This document shows, piece after piece, positions 23,107-34,513 of a stretch of 64,000 nucleotides of DNA (the first letter of the stretch is position 1; every line of letters starts with the position of its first letter). The notes beneath the pieces are model-generated. The model did not search any database. It had not been told where the DNA came from and was given only the letters and a program-made list of their open reading frames with translations. The translations under genes and the position numbers were made by a program. Source of the DNA: Ricinus communis (Eukaryota > Streptophyta > Magnoliopsida > Malpighiales > Euphorbiaceae); NCBI RefSeq assembly GCF_019578655.1, contig NC_063258.1:18108802-18172801 (forward strand). The letters run 5' to 3'.

Positions 23107-23700
23107 CTAGTTGTTTACCTGCATATTGCACAACCATTGTAATTATCTTGATTATAAATCATAATATAAATTGAGTTTGTAGATGACCTTTAATAGAATT
23201 CTTAATATTTAAAATTATTTTAATATATTTAAAACTAATTATAAATTAAATATTTTTAAATATTCTTCTAAAATTCTTTAAAAGTTTATAATTTTGTTGT
23301 TTTAAAAAATTTTGTTAGTATAATAATATAAAAATTATCTTAAAAATATCTAATAACTGAATTTAGTATTATATAAATATACTATAAATATAATTAATAT
23401 TACTAATTTTTAGGATTAAGAAATTAACTTACTAGTTAATAAAAGTATAAAAGAATAATATTTAAAATCTTATTTTTTTTAAATTTAATTATTTTCTATA
23501 ATTAGAAAACTAATTTGTTAATTAATATAGTATTAAAAACATAATCAAAAAGCTATTTTCTAGGAATAGAGTTATTATTTAATTAGAAATGTAACTCATT
23601 AATTAATAAATTAATATAAAACTGATGAAATTATACATAAAGTTGAATCTCATGAGTTAAAAATAAGTAAATATGTCAAAACAAAAATCTATATATCAAA
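23107..23700 (-). mobile_element. Helitron-like non-autonomous element (copy 3)
   Basis: On the minus strand the 3' end reads gttgtgcaatatgcaggtaa, ten bases, CTAG, the same style of terminus as copies 1 and 2 at 12.9 and 13.8 kb. The 5' part shares the catgagattcaa and acatataaa-type words with those copies. Its 5' end merges with a TA microsatellite. Confidence 0.38.
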
Positions 23701-23702
23701 GT

Positions 23703-23705
<3 letters not shown>

Positions 23706-23781
<76 letters not shown>
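23706..23781. repeat. (TA)n microsatellite
   Basis: About 75 bases of uninterrupted TA. It forms the left border of the first pararetrovirus block. Confidence 0.95.
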
Positions 23782-23784
<3 letters not shown>

Positions 23785-23799
23785 TTTAATTATTTCTGA

Positions 23800-23970
23800 A
23801 AAAAAAAAGACGAAGACTTCATTATTTTGAAGCATGGCAGACAATTTCTGCTCCATTTCAGAAAAATAATGGAGCTCTTTACTCCATTACGAAAAGCATC
23901 CAAAGAAAGAATTATTGAAACTGAAGGCTGAAGATCTCTATAAATAGAGGAAATTTCAAAGAAGAAGAGA
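23800..23970 (+). promoter_or_regulatory. Pararetrovirus promoter (block 1)
   Basis: TATAAATA at 23939-23946 sits in CTCTATAAATAGAGGA. The upstream 130 bases (gaagcatggcag, agcatccaaagaaagaatta) match the promoter upstream of copy A on the minus strand at 42790-42960. This is the expected pregenomic RNA promoter; transcription should start near 23970. Confidence 0.7.
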
Positions 23971-24290
23971 GACTGAAAAGTCACAAGAAAGTCTTATATT
24001 CTTCAAGTTTTCTGCACATCATTAGAAATATAGTGAGAAAAAAGTGATTGAGAGTAAGAGAGAAAACCCTTCCTCTTGTATTCTACAACTCTTGTAAGTT
24101 ATATTTCTTTTCAAAGCTTTCATTTTAAAGCTTGTATATTTGTTTATTAATAAAAACTTGTTATTTCCTTCAACTCATTTTGCATAATTCTATAACAAGT
24201 GTATGCTTTATGCTTGTCTCGTCTGAGGATCCTGCACATCAAAAACTTATTTCTCTTGTTCACGTGCTTTCTTCGTCTGAGGATCCTGCA
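23970..24290 (+). other. Pararetrovirus 5' leader with poly(A) signal (block 1)
   Basis: The leader carries AATAAA at 24149-24154, about 180 bases after the predicted start. In caulimoviruses a poly(A) signal at this distance makes the terminally redundant pregenomic RNA. Two copies of the leader word tctgaggatcctgcacat follow (about 24224 and 24277). The leader then jumps directly into coat-protein sequence at about 24291, with the primer site and movement protein missing. Confidence 0.6.
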
Positions 24291-25735
24291 CATACATTTT
24301 CACAAAAGCAGGAACGTGCCAAAGAACAAAGAAAGTTTTTACAAAAGGCTATCTTCTTCAAAATACATAAAACATAATCCCAAAAAAGATTTTAGCAAAA
24401 TTACTTGCTACAAGTGTGGCAAGAAAGGCCAATACTTCAAAGTATTATAAGTTTACTAAAAAACTTTAAGAGCTCTAAATAGAAAAAGAAATTTTAAACA
24501 AATTTCAGCTCTTCTAGTTGAAACCTCTGAATCAGAGTTTTCTAATAACAAGGAAGAATTCCAAATTGATGAAATTAAAACCTCATGTGAATACTCTAAA
24601 TCAGATTCGGATGAGATTCCAAAAAATATTAATATGCTCACTAGGCAACAAAAAGCTCTTCTTGAAGCAAGTTTAAAAAGAAATTTTAAAATCTGAAACC
24701 ATCATCCCTTCATCTAGTAAGAACACCTACGATCTTACTATAATTTTGAAAAAAGGGAAAGGCAAAAGCTTCCCCTTCTACTATCCAAGAACTCTAAAAA
24801 GAAATTAAAACTATTAAAACAGAACTCAAAATGATTTTATTCTGCTCCAAAGCTTAATTCTAAAGCAAAATAGTGAATCAGATTTTGATGAAGAAAATAA
24901 TTTTCAAAATTTTGAGGTTTCTGAAAACGTTCCAGAAAATTTTGAGGTTTCTGAAAACGTTCCAGAAAATTTTGTTAATGTACTAAAAGAAATAACCTCA
25001 AGAAAATATCTGATTCAGATAAAACTCATTTTCTCTGATGATTTTCAAATAGAAACTATACCCTTATTTGATATAGAAGCATACCTCAACTGTATTAATT
25101 ATGAGTTAGTTACTAAGAGATATCATCAAGAGACAAATGAAAGACTCACCTCTGCAAATAATTCAAAGATTAAAATTGTTGAAAAAACTGAAGCTGCAAT
25201 TTTAAACAAAGACATTGCTTTAAAAAATATTTTTATTCTTACAAAGGATTTGCATCAAACAGTTATTTTGGGGACTCATTTCATTAATTTGATTACTCCC
25301 TTCAGAGTAACTACAGATGGTATCATTCTCAAAGCTAAGGGTTCAAAGCTCACTCGATTTATAATTTTGAGATAAATACTTTAATTAAAGGAAAGCAAAC
25401 CCAACTATTCTATTTGAAACAAGATATGAGTTTAAAGAGAATTTAAAGCCAATTGCAAAATAATTTTGTTCAAAAAAGGATTTCTGAATTCCAAGAAAAA
25501 ATTGAAAGAGAAGTTTGTTCAGATCTTCCAAATACTTTCTAGAAAAGAAAACAACATATGGTAGACTTATCAAATAAAAAGGAATTTAGTGAAAGATAAA
25601 TTTCTACCAAAGCCAGACCCATCCAACTGAATGAGGCCTTAGAAATGCATTGTAGGATAGAAATCCAAGACTTAGAGGTACCCCTAGGTTGGTAATTAAC
25701 TATAAACTTTTAAATAAAGCTCTTGAGTGGACTAG
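24291..25735 (+). pseudogene. EPRV coat-protein end, zinc knuckle, protease, RT start (block 1)
   Basis: 24291-24370 matches the basic coat-protein C-terminus of copy A. The zinc knuckle (about 24405-24450) reads CYKCGKKGQYFK, with the His and final Cys lost. A polar linker follows and contains a 30-bp in-frame tandem duplication at 24911-24970. The protease region (about 25050-25350) has DIE where copy A has the catalytic DTG, but keeps NYELVTKRYHQE and LTSANNSKIKI. The RT N-terminal segment follows to 25735 with stops. The frame is repeatedly broken. Confidence 0.7.
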
Positions 25736-25744
25736 ATATGGAAT

Positions 25745-26575
25745 TTCATAAATTTATTTTTTGATGCTTTGAACAATCTTTGTATGCTCATCAGACCATG
25801 CAGGGGGATTTTTCTTCAATCTATCATGGAGAGGTTTTGCTAAATAGTTTAAATTTGGATAAAAGTCCATGACATAATTTAAACTGCCAAGAAATCTTTG
25901 CAATTGAATTTCTTCCAAAATTTTATCAGGAAACTTTGAAGTAAAAGCTAGGGATCTTTCAATTGGAGTAATAGTTCCCCAGGAGATGTAGTGCCTAACA
26001 AATCTAATCTTCGTTTGGAATAAGGAGACTTTGGATTTGGAAACAATCAAAACCATTTTTCTTAACAACATAGAAAAATATTTCTAAATGTTTGAAATGT
26101 TGTTCTAGAGAATTTGAAAAAATTAGTACACATCAATATACACAATGCAGAACTTTGAATAGGGATTAAGAATATCATTCATAATTTTTTGGAATTCAGA
26201 AGGAGCAATTTTTTAAACCAAATGGCATTACATTCCATTCGTACTGGGCAAATAGAACTATAAATGCAATTTTATAACGATCTCTAGGATAAATCTGGAT
26301 TTGCTAAAATTCTGACTTCATATCAAACTTTGAAAAAATGAAAGCAAAATACTTTTGAAGAAGATCTTTTTGTTTGGAATAGGATATCTAATTCATTTAA
26401 GAGCTTTATTTAAAGGTTTGTAGTTAATTACCAATCTAGGGGTACCACTTTCTATTTCACTATTTTTATTGATATAGAAAGCTGCACACGACCAAGGGGA
26501 TTGTGATTTGGTAATTAAATCTTTTTTCTCTAAGTCTCGGATTTCTATCCTACAATGCTTTTTAAGGCCTCATTC
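25745..26575 (-). pseudogene. EPRV RT core fragment, inverted (block 1)
   Basis: Minus-strand RT sequence. The thumb/connection part 26071-25754 includes GSLNYVMDFYPNLNYLAKPL. The palm lies upstream at 26080-26560, where the YIDD site has lost one residue. It faces the plus-strand RT N-terminal piece across the junction at about 25740, so the two parts of RT lie tail to tail. Confidence 0.7.
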
Positions 26576-26620
26576 AAATACTTTTCATGTAAATAACCTT
26601 CTCTTCCTAAGGACCTTGTA

Positions 26621-26633
26621 GGCTCTAATACCA
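26621..26633 (-). promoter_or_regulatory. Degenerate tRNA-Met primer site (block 1)
   Basis: The minus strand reads TGGTATTAGAGCC, one mismatch to the initiator tRNA-Met primer site. It is stranded between RT and an inverted leader repeat. Confidence 0.55.
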
Positions 26634-26705
26634 ATGGGGTGAATAAGAGAAACAAGTGTATACTATATGCTTTCCTCGTCTGAGGATCCTGCACATCAAA
26701 AACTT

Positions 26706-27690
26706 GTAGCTGCTGTGCTTGAGTGAGATGGTAATCCCACCATTCTTTAATTTGGCCTGAAAAACCGGCTATAAGGAGTTCAGCTATAGCTATATCAGAG
26801 GTACCGCTTTGGGTTTTGTAGGCATTAGCTGCCATGGCCATCTATTGTAAAAGACCAAGAATGTTGTACTCAGACATTCCATCTATATTCCGTTCATAGA
26901 CAGAGGAGGCATTGAATCTAGACTGGGTAAGGACATTATTCCTATTTTCTATGCTTAAGTTAGGGGCAGCAGTCCTAGGAGTATGCCAAGTCAATCTAGG
27001 GGCTTGCCATCCCAATCTACTAATCTAGGATGGTTTTTCAGTAACACTTTCTAGTTTTGAATCATTAGATTCACTACTTTGGGCTTGTTCTATAGTACTG
27101 ATATTCCTACTGGATTGAGGAGTATCTGGTACTAGATTTTTTGAAGACTTGGAAGTGGCTAACTTGCTAAGCTGTTCTCTGACTGCTCTAGCAAACTCAG
27201 TTTGCTTCTGAAATTAGTCTTAACTAGTTTTTGAAATCTGATAGGGTTTGGAGACGGGATTTTTGAGTTTTATTGTTTGACTCGTCTCCCCTAGATGACC
27301 AGTATTGAAGATAACAAAGGTCAATACTGTAGCAGGTCTTTGAATCTGGCTTTCAATCCTAACTAGTTGTTTTCCTATTGTATTAAGATAGGTATTTGAA
27401 AAATTGTTATGTTGAACAATACTTTTGATATTTTTTTCAAAATCCTCTCCTACTAGTTTGTAAGTGTGGCTTCAATTTTATTTTCCCCATAAGGAATGGT
27501 TATCTTTCTAAGAGGAGGATGTTCAGACTAGATGGTTTGGTTTTCTCCGACCTTTCATTATGGGGCTTTGTTCCTAATGGTAACTGGACTAATGACTTTA
27601 TCTTTGAAAGGATATGAAATACTATTTTCTTTGCAATAAATCTGAAACCAATCAAAAAATGTGATTTGGATCTTGTTTTGCATGCAATGT
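26706..27690 (-). pseudogene. EPRV coat-protein start and upstream linker (block 1)
   Basis: 26841-26706 matches the start of the copy A coat-protein core (ANAYKTQSGTSDIAIAELLI, then WWDYHLTQAQQLQ) and is cut at 26706, where an inverted leader repeat is joined. 26842-27690 corresponds to the polar linker between movement and coat proteins (copy A about 40140-40930), with many stops. Confidence 0.65.
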
Positions 27691-27697
27691 ATTTTAA

Positions 27698-28271
27698 AAA
27701 TCAAAGCTATCGGGACCATTTATGTGTTTTAATTTGGAGAACAATACTCTTTAAAATATTTTTATCATTTAAAGAAATTGTAATGTTTAGAAAATAATTG
27801 AAACTAATAGGTCCTTTGTTAAGACTTGACTCGACTGTACTTAACAGAGAATCATAAAAAAACTTGTAAACCTAGTACCCCTAAGGATTGCTAAAATAGA
27901 AGTATCTAATCCTTCTCTGGTAAGGGATTTTATTCCTGCCTGGACAATACCTATGTGGATGTATTTGTAATATTTTTTTTTATGTTTCTGGAGGATTTTT
28001 GGATTTAGAAGATAGATTTCTTCAAAAGGCTTTGAAATTTGGATATCTCTTTCTTCAGTTTCAATGGTAAAATTTGTTTTGAGGATAGAAAAATTTGAAA
28101 ACTCATAAATTTACTTTTTTTGAATTTCGGGTATTTCCCAATCATCAATATGCTTTGAAAAATCTTCAATAGTAATTTCTTCACTATTTACTAAACCTTT
28201 GGATCTTGAAGATTCAGAGGTAGAAGAGTTTAAAAAGGAAGACGATCTACAGAAAACTGGTTCTAAATTTA
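27698..28271 (-). pseudogene. EPRV movement-protein fragment (block 1)
   Basis: The minus-strand sequence parallels the start and core of the movement-protein region of copy A. About 740 bp, comprising the movement-protein end and the linker start, are deleted at 27698. The position homologous to the probable ORF1 start at 36152-36154 reads ATA here rather than ATG. Confidence 0.6.
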
Positions 28272-28467
28272 TTTTAGAACAAATTAAAATAACTTTATTT
28301 TAAACAAACATGAACTAAGCCACCAATTTTATTGCCTTTATATAGAAACGAGTCTTACTACTGTGCATAAATGAACAAGTTTGTTCAACAAAGATATGAT
28401 GCAGTTGTTTAAAATGAGTTTAAAATACTTTTAATGCAAATAACCTTTTCTTCGTAGGGACCTTGTA

Positions 28468-28480
28468 GGCTCTGATACCA
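28468..28480 (-). promoter_or_regulatory. tRNA-Met primer-binding site (block 1)
   Basis: The minus strand reads TGGTATCAGAGCC, an exact 13-base complement of the initiator tRNA-Met 3' end, as used by Caulimoviridae to prime minus-strand DNA. It is flanked by leader sequence and the ggatcc-containing leader repeat at 28505-28550. Confidence 0.8.
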
Positions 28481-28611
28481 ATGAGTTAATTTGAACAAGT
28501 TTTTTATGTGCAGGATCCTCAGACGAGGCAAGCACAGAGCATACACTTGTTACAGAAATATGCACAATAAGTAGAAAGAAACAACAAGTTTTTTTTAATA
28601 AACAATAAATT

Positions 28612-28618
<7 letters not shown>

Positions 28619-28642
<24 letters not shown>
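28619..28642. repeat. (AT)n microsatellite
   Basis: It directly borders the pararetrovirus block on its right, matching the TA repeat on the left. Confidence 0.9.
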
Positions 28643-29648
28643 CACAACATATATAAAAGTGCTAAAGGGGGAGAATAAGTAAATTTACTAAAACAGCCTT
28701 TTTGATTATTTAGTTAATTAATTGAGTTAATTATGTCATTTATTAATTAATTTTGTTAAAAATAAAAATACTAATAACTTATTAAGTATAACTCTAATTT
28801 TATCTGTATTAGGATTTCAACGTTGGTTGTCCAACTCTGTTAGAGTTTCAACATTAGTTGTCAAACTCTATTAAAATTTCAACATTGTTTGTAAAATAGA
28901 ATTTCTAAATAAAATTAAGCAAAACAAACTCAATAACAATTAAGATATATATACATAATCATATAAAAGTGCTATAATTAATTTTTATTTAAGTACTTTT
29001 AATTTGACTTTTGTTAAAATACGAGATTAATATTAAATTAAATAATTATATAAATATAGTCTCATATAAACTAACAAAATAAATTTAAATGTTATATATT
29101 GGGTATGGACATATTTAGGAATTCACAAAACCCACCAAAAACATCTAATCTATTTAAGACTTTGCATCATATTCTAAAAAGAATATTTATAACGTATTAA
29201 TGGTCAAATATTTATAATGAGACTCTTTTATGATGTTAAATAGAAAGGATGTTATGGATATCAAACAATCAATTTTCATTATCATAGACCGAGAAAAAAA
29301 TTAGCAATGATATAAGGATTATGATAAATTTATTTATTTTAGATTTAAAAATTTAAATTATTCTTATTAATAATAAATGGATTCTTCTACTTACAAAGAT
29401 AATATAAGATTTAAATAAATAAATTATAATTTGAAAATAATTTTATTTTTTTAATATTAAAAGTACTTATGATTTTGAATTTGATAAGTGTTTATCTTAA
29501 TGAAATCTAATAATTTAGTTAAAGGATTTATAAATATAATATATGGGTCAATTTATTGTCAAGAACTAATAATGAGTATAAAGGAAATGTTGGATCTAGA
29601 AGAGGGAGGAACGATGTAAAGAACAACAATGGCAGTTATAGAAAGAAT
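28643..29648. other. Intergenic AT-rich DNA
   Basis: No gene or element is recognised. A short direct repeat built on the words tttcaac and ttg(g/t)ttgt occurs at about 28815-28890. Confidence 0.45.
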
Positions 29649-31110
29649 TGTAACACCCATAATTTTCTTTTAATAATAATAATAATAATATTAATAATAA
29701 TTAATAACGAGTTTTTATTTAGATTAACTTTACTTTATATTAATTAATTTAATTGGGATGATTTAAAATAGAATTTTAATGCTAGACAAAAATAAGGGAG
29801 TAATTTTTCTATATCTAAATAGTTTGATTTTTTTTCAAAGAAATTAATTAAGTAAATTCCTTGAGAAATAAATTATGTTTTTTATCATTTAATTTTCTCT
29901 CCATATGAATATATGAATTAAATTCTATATTTAGAAGTTATGAAAGAATTAGTAAATAATATTTTTATAAAAGGATTTATTGGGGAATGGCAAGTTTTAA
30001 TTAGCAAATGATGTTGGTTAAATTGAAAAATAGTTAGCAAATTGATTATTTAAATTAATTAAGTATTAGGATTAATTTGACAATTAATTTTAGAATAAGG
30101 GCTAAAAGTGTAGTTTTGTTAATATGGGGTTTTAATGAAAATTTGCATGGTTGTTATTTTTTTAATTAAATATGTCTGTAAGAGCATTTTAGTAATTTTA
30201 CTTTTAAAAGCAAGGGTAAATAAGTAATACCTTTTTTTTAGTAATTGTAATTTGGTCCAAATTAAGTAGTTAGGGGCTTAATTGAAAAGCTAAATAAAAG
30301 TTGAAGGGTTAAACAGGAATTTTGCAGGGTGAAATTGTTAGTAATTAAAAAGATGAGGGACTAAATAGTAAAGAAGAAACTTTTGTGGACCTAATGGCGA
30401 TAAGCAAAGGAAAAGAAAGGAAGAAAAAGATTGGGGAGAGAAGAAGGACTCGACTACCAACAATGGCGGAAGGAGAAGAAAGCTCGTTCGTGGTGCGGCA
30501 GCGACGGTTGGGGTGCAGCTGTCGTCGGCGAGCTTGTTGGTGCCGGTGGCGGCAGTGAACGACGACGGAAAATGGCCAGAAATAGCAACCGTTTCTTGCC
30601 ACCATTCATAGAGTTTCCAGCGACCATTTGCGGCATTCTTAGGCTCAAAATGATCAGCAACTTCTAGGCTTCCTTTTCCGACCATCGCCACCCCTTGAGG
30701 CTGCTGGAATTACAAAATCCAACGAGGCGAAAAGTATAGAGGCAATTTGGATTTTTCACTTTTTCGGCCAGTGCCGTTGAGCTTTCGATGATCAGAGGAC
30801 ATATCCGGACTCCCCTCAGCTCAAGCTTTCCTATGTCACCAGTTTTGGCGGCGATCAGACTCCGTTTAAAAATCGACTGCCAAGATCGTCCGTAAGTTTC
30901 TCTAGATGATTGGGGGTCGAATTGGAGGATCGAGTGCTGAAATCATCATCAGCGTGTTGTCTCGAGTCCGTAGGCCCGCTCGGATCATCGATCGGACTCC
31001 GGCGGCTGGAGTGCGAGTCGACCGAGTGATCAAGCGTCTCGATAATTCTCTAGCCGTTGATTTTAGAGTTCTATAACTATTTAATTATATTAATATACTT
31101 CTACAACATA
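29649..31110 (+). repeat. Possible solo LTR of a Ty3 (chromovirus-type) element
   Basis: It begins TGTAACACCC, a start common in Tekay/Del-type LTRs. It contains phrases typical of such LTRs (ggggcttaattgaaaag, gggactaaatag) and then a GC-rich segment at 30440-31030 that is open on both strands but resembles no protein. The right end is not defined and no target duplication was found, so the call is tentative. Open frames at 30338-30691 are considered chance. Confidence 0.35.
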
Positions 31111-31160
31111 TGTGAATTTTGATCTTTTTTAACAATATATTTAATTTTTTTATTCATAAC

Positions 31161-31351
31161 TGTTGCAAACAGAGATGACAGAAATATTTTATATGTATTG
31201 ATCAACAAAATATACAAGTATTTTTATAAAATTACAAGGTAACAACTATAAAATACTACAATTTAATCCCTACTCAGCCCTATAATCAAGCTATATAATT
31301 TCTATAAATCAGTCTTATAATCAAGCTCTAATTATTTCTCTCCTAATCAAC
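31161..31351 (-). repeat. 3' LTR of Copia-2
   Basis: On the minus strand it begins TGTTGATTAGGAG and ends TTTGCAACA, 191 bp with TG...CA ends and matching TGTTG/CAACA termini. The polypurine tract lies 12 bases upstream. Confidence 0.65.
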
Positions 31352-31363
31352 ATTATAGTTGTA

Positions 31364-31375
31364 ACTCCCCCTTAA
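31364..31375 (-). promoter_or_regulatory. Polypurine tract of Copia-2
   Basis: The minus strand reads TTAAGGGGGAG just upstream of the 3' LTR, after the end of the RNase H region. Confidence 0.7.
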
Positions 31376-31399
31376 GCTGGAGCATAGATATTGTTCATG

Positions 31400-32030
31400 C
31401 CCAACTTGTTACAAAGATATTCTACTCGAGTTCTATTTAGAGCCTTCATGAAGATATCTCTAAGTTGTTCTCCAATTCTCACATAACCTATAGAAATCAA
31501 ACCTAACTGAATCTTTTCACGAACGAAATGACAATCAATTTCAATATGTTTAATTTGTTCATGAAAACAAGGATCCGAAGCAATATGAAAGGCAACTTGA
31601 TTATCATATCACGATTTACTGAAACTGAAGTTTTGAGTCCTACTTCAGTCATGAGTTGATATATCCACATAATTTTATATGCAGACTTCGTCATAACATA
31701 ATATTCGGATTCCACTACTCGAATGAGAAACAACATTATGCTTCTTGCTTTTTCGTGATACTAGGTTACCACCCGCAAAAACACAAAAGCCAGTGGTAGA
31801 CCTTCGATCTTCTTTAGATCCCGCCCAATCAACATCTAAAGAACACTTAATCCTAGTATGGCCATATTTGTCATATAATATGCCTCCCCTAGTGCACTCT
31901 TCAAATAGCACAGAATTGATTTCACTGCTCTCCGGTGATCAATTGTGGGAGAAGACATGTATTGACTTACTATACTAACTAAATATGCGATATAAGGACA
32001 GTCACAATAAGATAATTTAATTTTCAAATC
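31400..32030 (-). pseudogene. Copia-2 RNase H, broken
   Basis: The minus strand shows GGILYDKYGHTRIKCSLDVD, then WAGSKEDRRSTTGFCVFAGG and NLVSRKSKKHNVVSHSSS, the well-known copia RNase H core with the first catalytic Asp in DVDWAG. Further on, after a frame change, comes YKIMWIYQLMTEVGL. The second Asp region (usually CDN.A) and the HIEID..FVR end are scattered over frames. Confidence 0.75.
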
Positions 32031-33000
32031 GTTCGTCTATATTAGGATCCATTAAAGTATTGCATGGATTAGCCTTCACTTTTCTTGTTTTAGATAACAG
32101 ATCTAGTACATACTTCCTCTGACACAACATGATTCCTTTCTAACTTCTTGTCACTTCAGTACCTTAGAAGTATTTTAATAAATCCAAATATTTGGTGTGA
32201 AACTAAGTATGAAGGAAAGATTTAAGAGAAGAGATTCATGTAATGTCACTTCCAATAATGATAATGTGATCTACATAAACCACTAACAATATGATGCACT
32301 TAGCAGACTATTTATAAAAGACAAAATAATCAGACTTATACTTCAATATACCAAAGCTCTCAAGTGCTCGACTGAATCTCCCAAATCGAGCCCAAAGACT
32401 TTATTTTGGGCCATACAAGGATTTATAAAGCCGACATACCTTCCCAGACTCCCCCGAGCAACAAACCCAGGTGGTTGCTCTATGTAAACCTCCTCTTAAA
32501 GGTCAGAATGTAGGAATACATTCTTAATATCCAACTAGTGAAGGGACCAATCATGAATAACTGCCTTAGAAATAAACAGTCTGACAGAAGTAAGTTTGGC
32601 AATAGGAGAAAAAGTATCAGAATAATCTACACTATATATCTCAGCATAACCTTTAGCAACAAGATGGGCTTTCGGTCGAGCAATAAACCCATCAAGATTA
32701 ACTTTCACCATGAAAACCCACTTACAACCAATAGCCTTTTTACATGTAGGTAGGTCTACTAAGTTTCAAATACCATTAGTATCTAAAGCAGTCATCTCTT
32801 CCGCCATTGCAGGACGTCAACCAGGATGGGTTAAAGCCTCTTGAACAGTTTTAATGACGAAAGCAGAATCAAGTAAAGCAATAAAAGAATAAGATGATGA
32901 TAGTAAGTGATCGCAAGACACACAAGAAGAAATAGGATAAGTACATGTATGTTTACCTTTGTGAAGAGTAATATGAAGATTAAGATAATGAATAGGACTA
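32030..33000 (-). pseudogene. Copia-2 reverse transcriptase, broken
   Basis: Conserved RVT_2 words appear in pieces: PAMAEEMTALDTNGI (about 32800), CKWVFMVKVNLDGLIARPKA (about 32700), DYSDTFSPIAKLTSVRLFI (about 32610) and EEVYIEQPPGFV (about 32480). The catalytic motif at 32266-32277 reads YVDH instead of YVDD. Numerous stops are present. Confidence 0.7.
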
Positions 33001-33269
33001 GGATTAGGGATGAGATCCGATGATGAAGCTGCCAGTAGAGGACATGAATCTAGAGAAACATGAGAGGATTCAGGACGTGGAGCACGATGAGTGTAAACCT
33101 GTGTGATAGGAGGCTAGATTCGAGAAGGGTCATAGGATGTAACCATATAGATAAGCAAATCATCCTCTTATGAAGAAATAGACTTAGGTTTGAAGAAATG
33201 GTGTTTGTTCTTGAAAGGTGAGATCAATTGACACCAAGCACCTGTTAAGAATTGGACAAAGCACCTATA

Positions 33270-33640
33270 TCATTTTTTAACACGAGAATACCCAAGGAAG
33301 ATACATTTTAAGAATTTTGGATCGAGTTTGGAAACTTGAGGACGAACATCACGGACAAAATATGTACAACTAAAAACTCTAGGCTCAACTAGAAATAATG
33401 ATTTGTTGAAGAAAAAAAGTATGCAAAAAGGAATCTCACCAGAAAGGATAGTAAAAGACATACGGTTAATCAAGAAATAAGTAGTGGATACCGCATCTGC
33501 CCAAAAAGTTTTAGGGACTTTCATTCGAAATATAGGGCTTTGGTATTTAAGAAGGTGTTTATTCTTTCTTTTAGCCACCCCATTTTGAGATGGTGTATTA
33601 ACACAAGTTATTTGATGAAGTATTTATTTTGCAGCATATA
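33270..33640 (-). pseudogene. Copia-2 integrase C-terminal fragment
   Basis: It reads KRKNKHLLKYQSPIFRMKVP, then FWADAVSTTYFLINRM, then PRVFSCTYFVRDVRPQVSKL and CIFLGYS, the standard region after the catalytic Glu of copia integrases. The catalytic core upstream (33640-34500) survives only as unreadable scraps. Confidence 0.75.
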
Positions 33641-34513
33641 TTTTTAGCAAGATTCATAGACATATTTCTTTGCATTGTCATTCTTCAAGATTTGAATAGA
33701 CAGATTAAATTGAGTTTTAACTTCAGCAGAAAAAGCAGAAAAATAAGAATAATTTAGAACGATTTTTAATAAAAAATAATCATGTCATTTGAGAATAATC
33801 ATCAACAAAGATAACAAAGTATCTAAATCTGGTTTTTGACACAACAAGATAAGGACTCTAAAATATCTGAATGTACTAACTCAAAAGGAATCGTAGCTTG
33901 TTTATTGACTCTAAGATTGAGAGTAACACGATGATGTTTAGCAAACTGACAAGACTCACAATCTAAAGAAGGTAAACTAGAATATTATGGAGAGAGTTCC
34001 TTTAAAATAGGTAGAGAATGATGGCTCAACCGCTAATATGCCTCAAAAGGAGTAACAACTCCATAATAAAGTACTGGTTTTGAAATAATGGTGTCAAGGA
34101 TGTAAAGACCTCCACATTCATGTCCTTTACCAATAATTCTCTTTATCATAAGATATTGAAAAAGATAATAATTCGAAGAAAAAAAATGAGACATAACAAT
34201 TAAGGATTCGAGTGAGTTTACTAACAGAAATTAAGTTGAACAACAGATCAAGTAGACTTAAAATAGTGTGTAAAGGAAGTGACAATGTGAGAATAACTAT
34301 ACCAGAAACAAGTGATATGGATCCGTTAGCTAAAATGATAGGAGAACTAGAATTATTTAACTAAAAGGAGGAGAATAATTTAGAATTACTTGTCATATGA
34401 TCTGTAGCACCAGAATTAATGACTCATTTGAAAGATGAGGAAAGGAAACATGTATTTGGTTTACCTAAATCAGCAACTGTAGTAGTGGGAGTAGATGACG
34501 AATTTAGAGCCTC

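Larger units (their letters stand above)
23790..28618. mobile_element. Endogenous pararetrovirus block 1 (rearranged)
   Basis: This is a mosaic of Caulimoviridae pieces. Plus strand: promoter and leader (23790-24290), coat-protein end, zinc knuckle, protease and RT N-terminus (24291-25735). Minus strand: RT core (25745-26575), primer-site region and an inverted leader repeat (26576-26705), and leader, movement protein, linker and coat-protein start (28618 down to 26706). It lies between TA repeats at 23706-23781 and 28619-28642. No coding region is intact. Confidence 0.8.

Noticed and set aside
23706..23781. TA repeat as part of a promoter
   Set aside because: It is a plain microsatellite; the viral TATA box is a separate, conserved site at 23939.
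30338..30691. Overlapping frames of 68-117 codons on both strands
   Set aside because: They lie in a GC-rich part of a probable LTR; composition is biased and no domain is seen.
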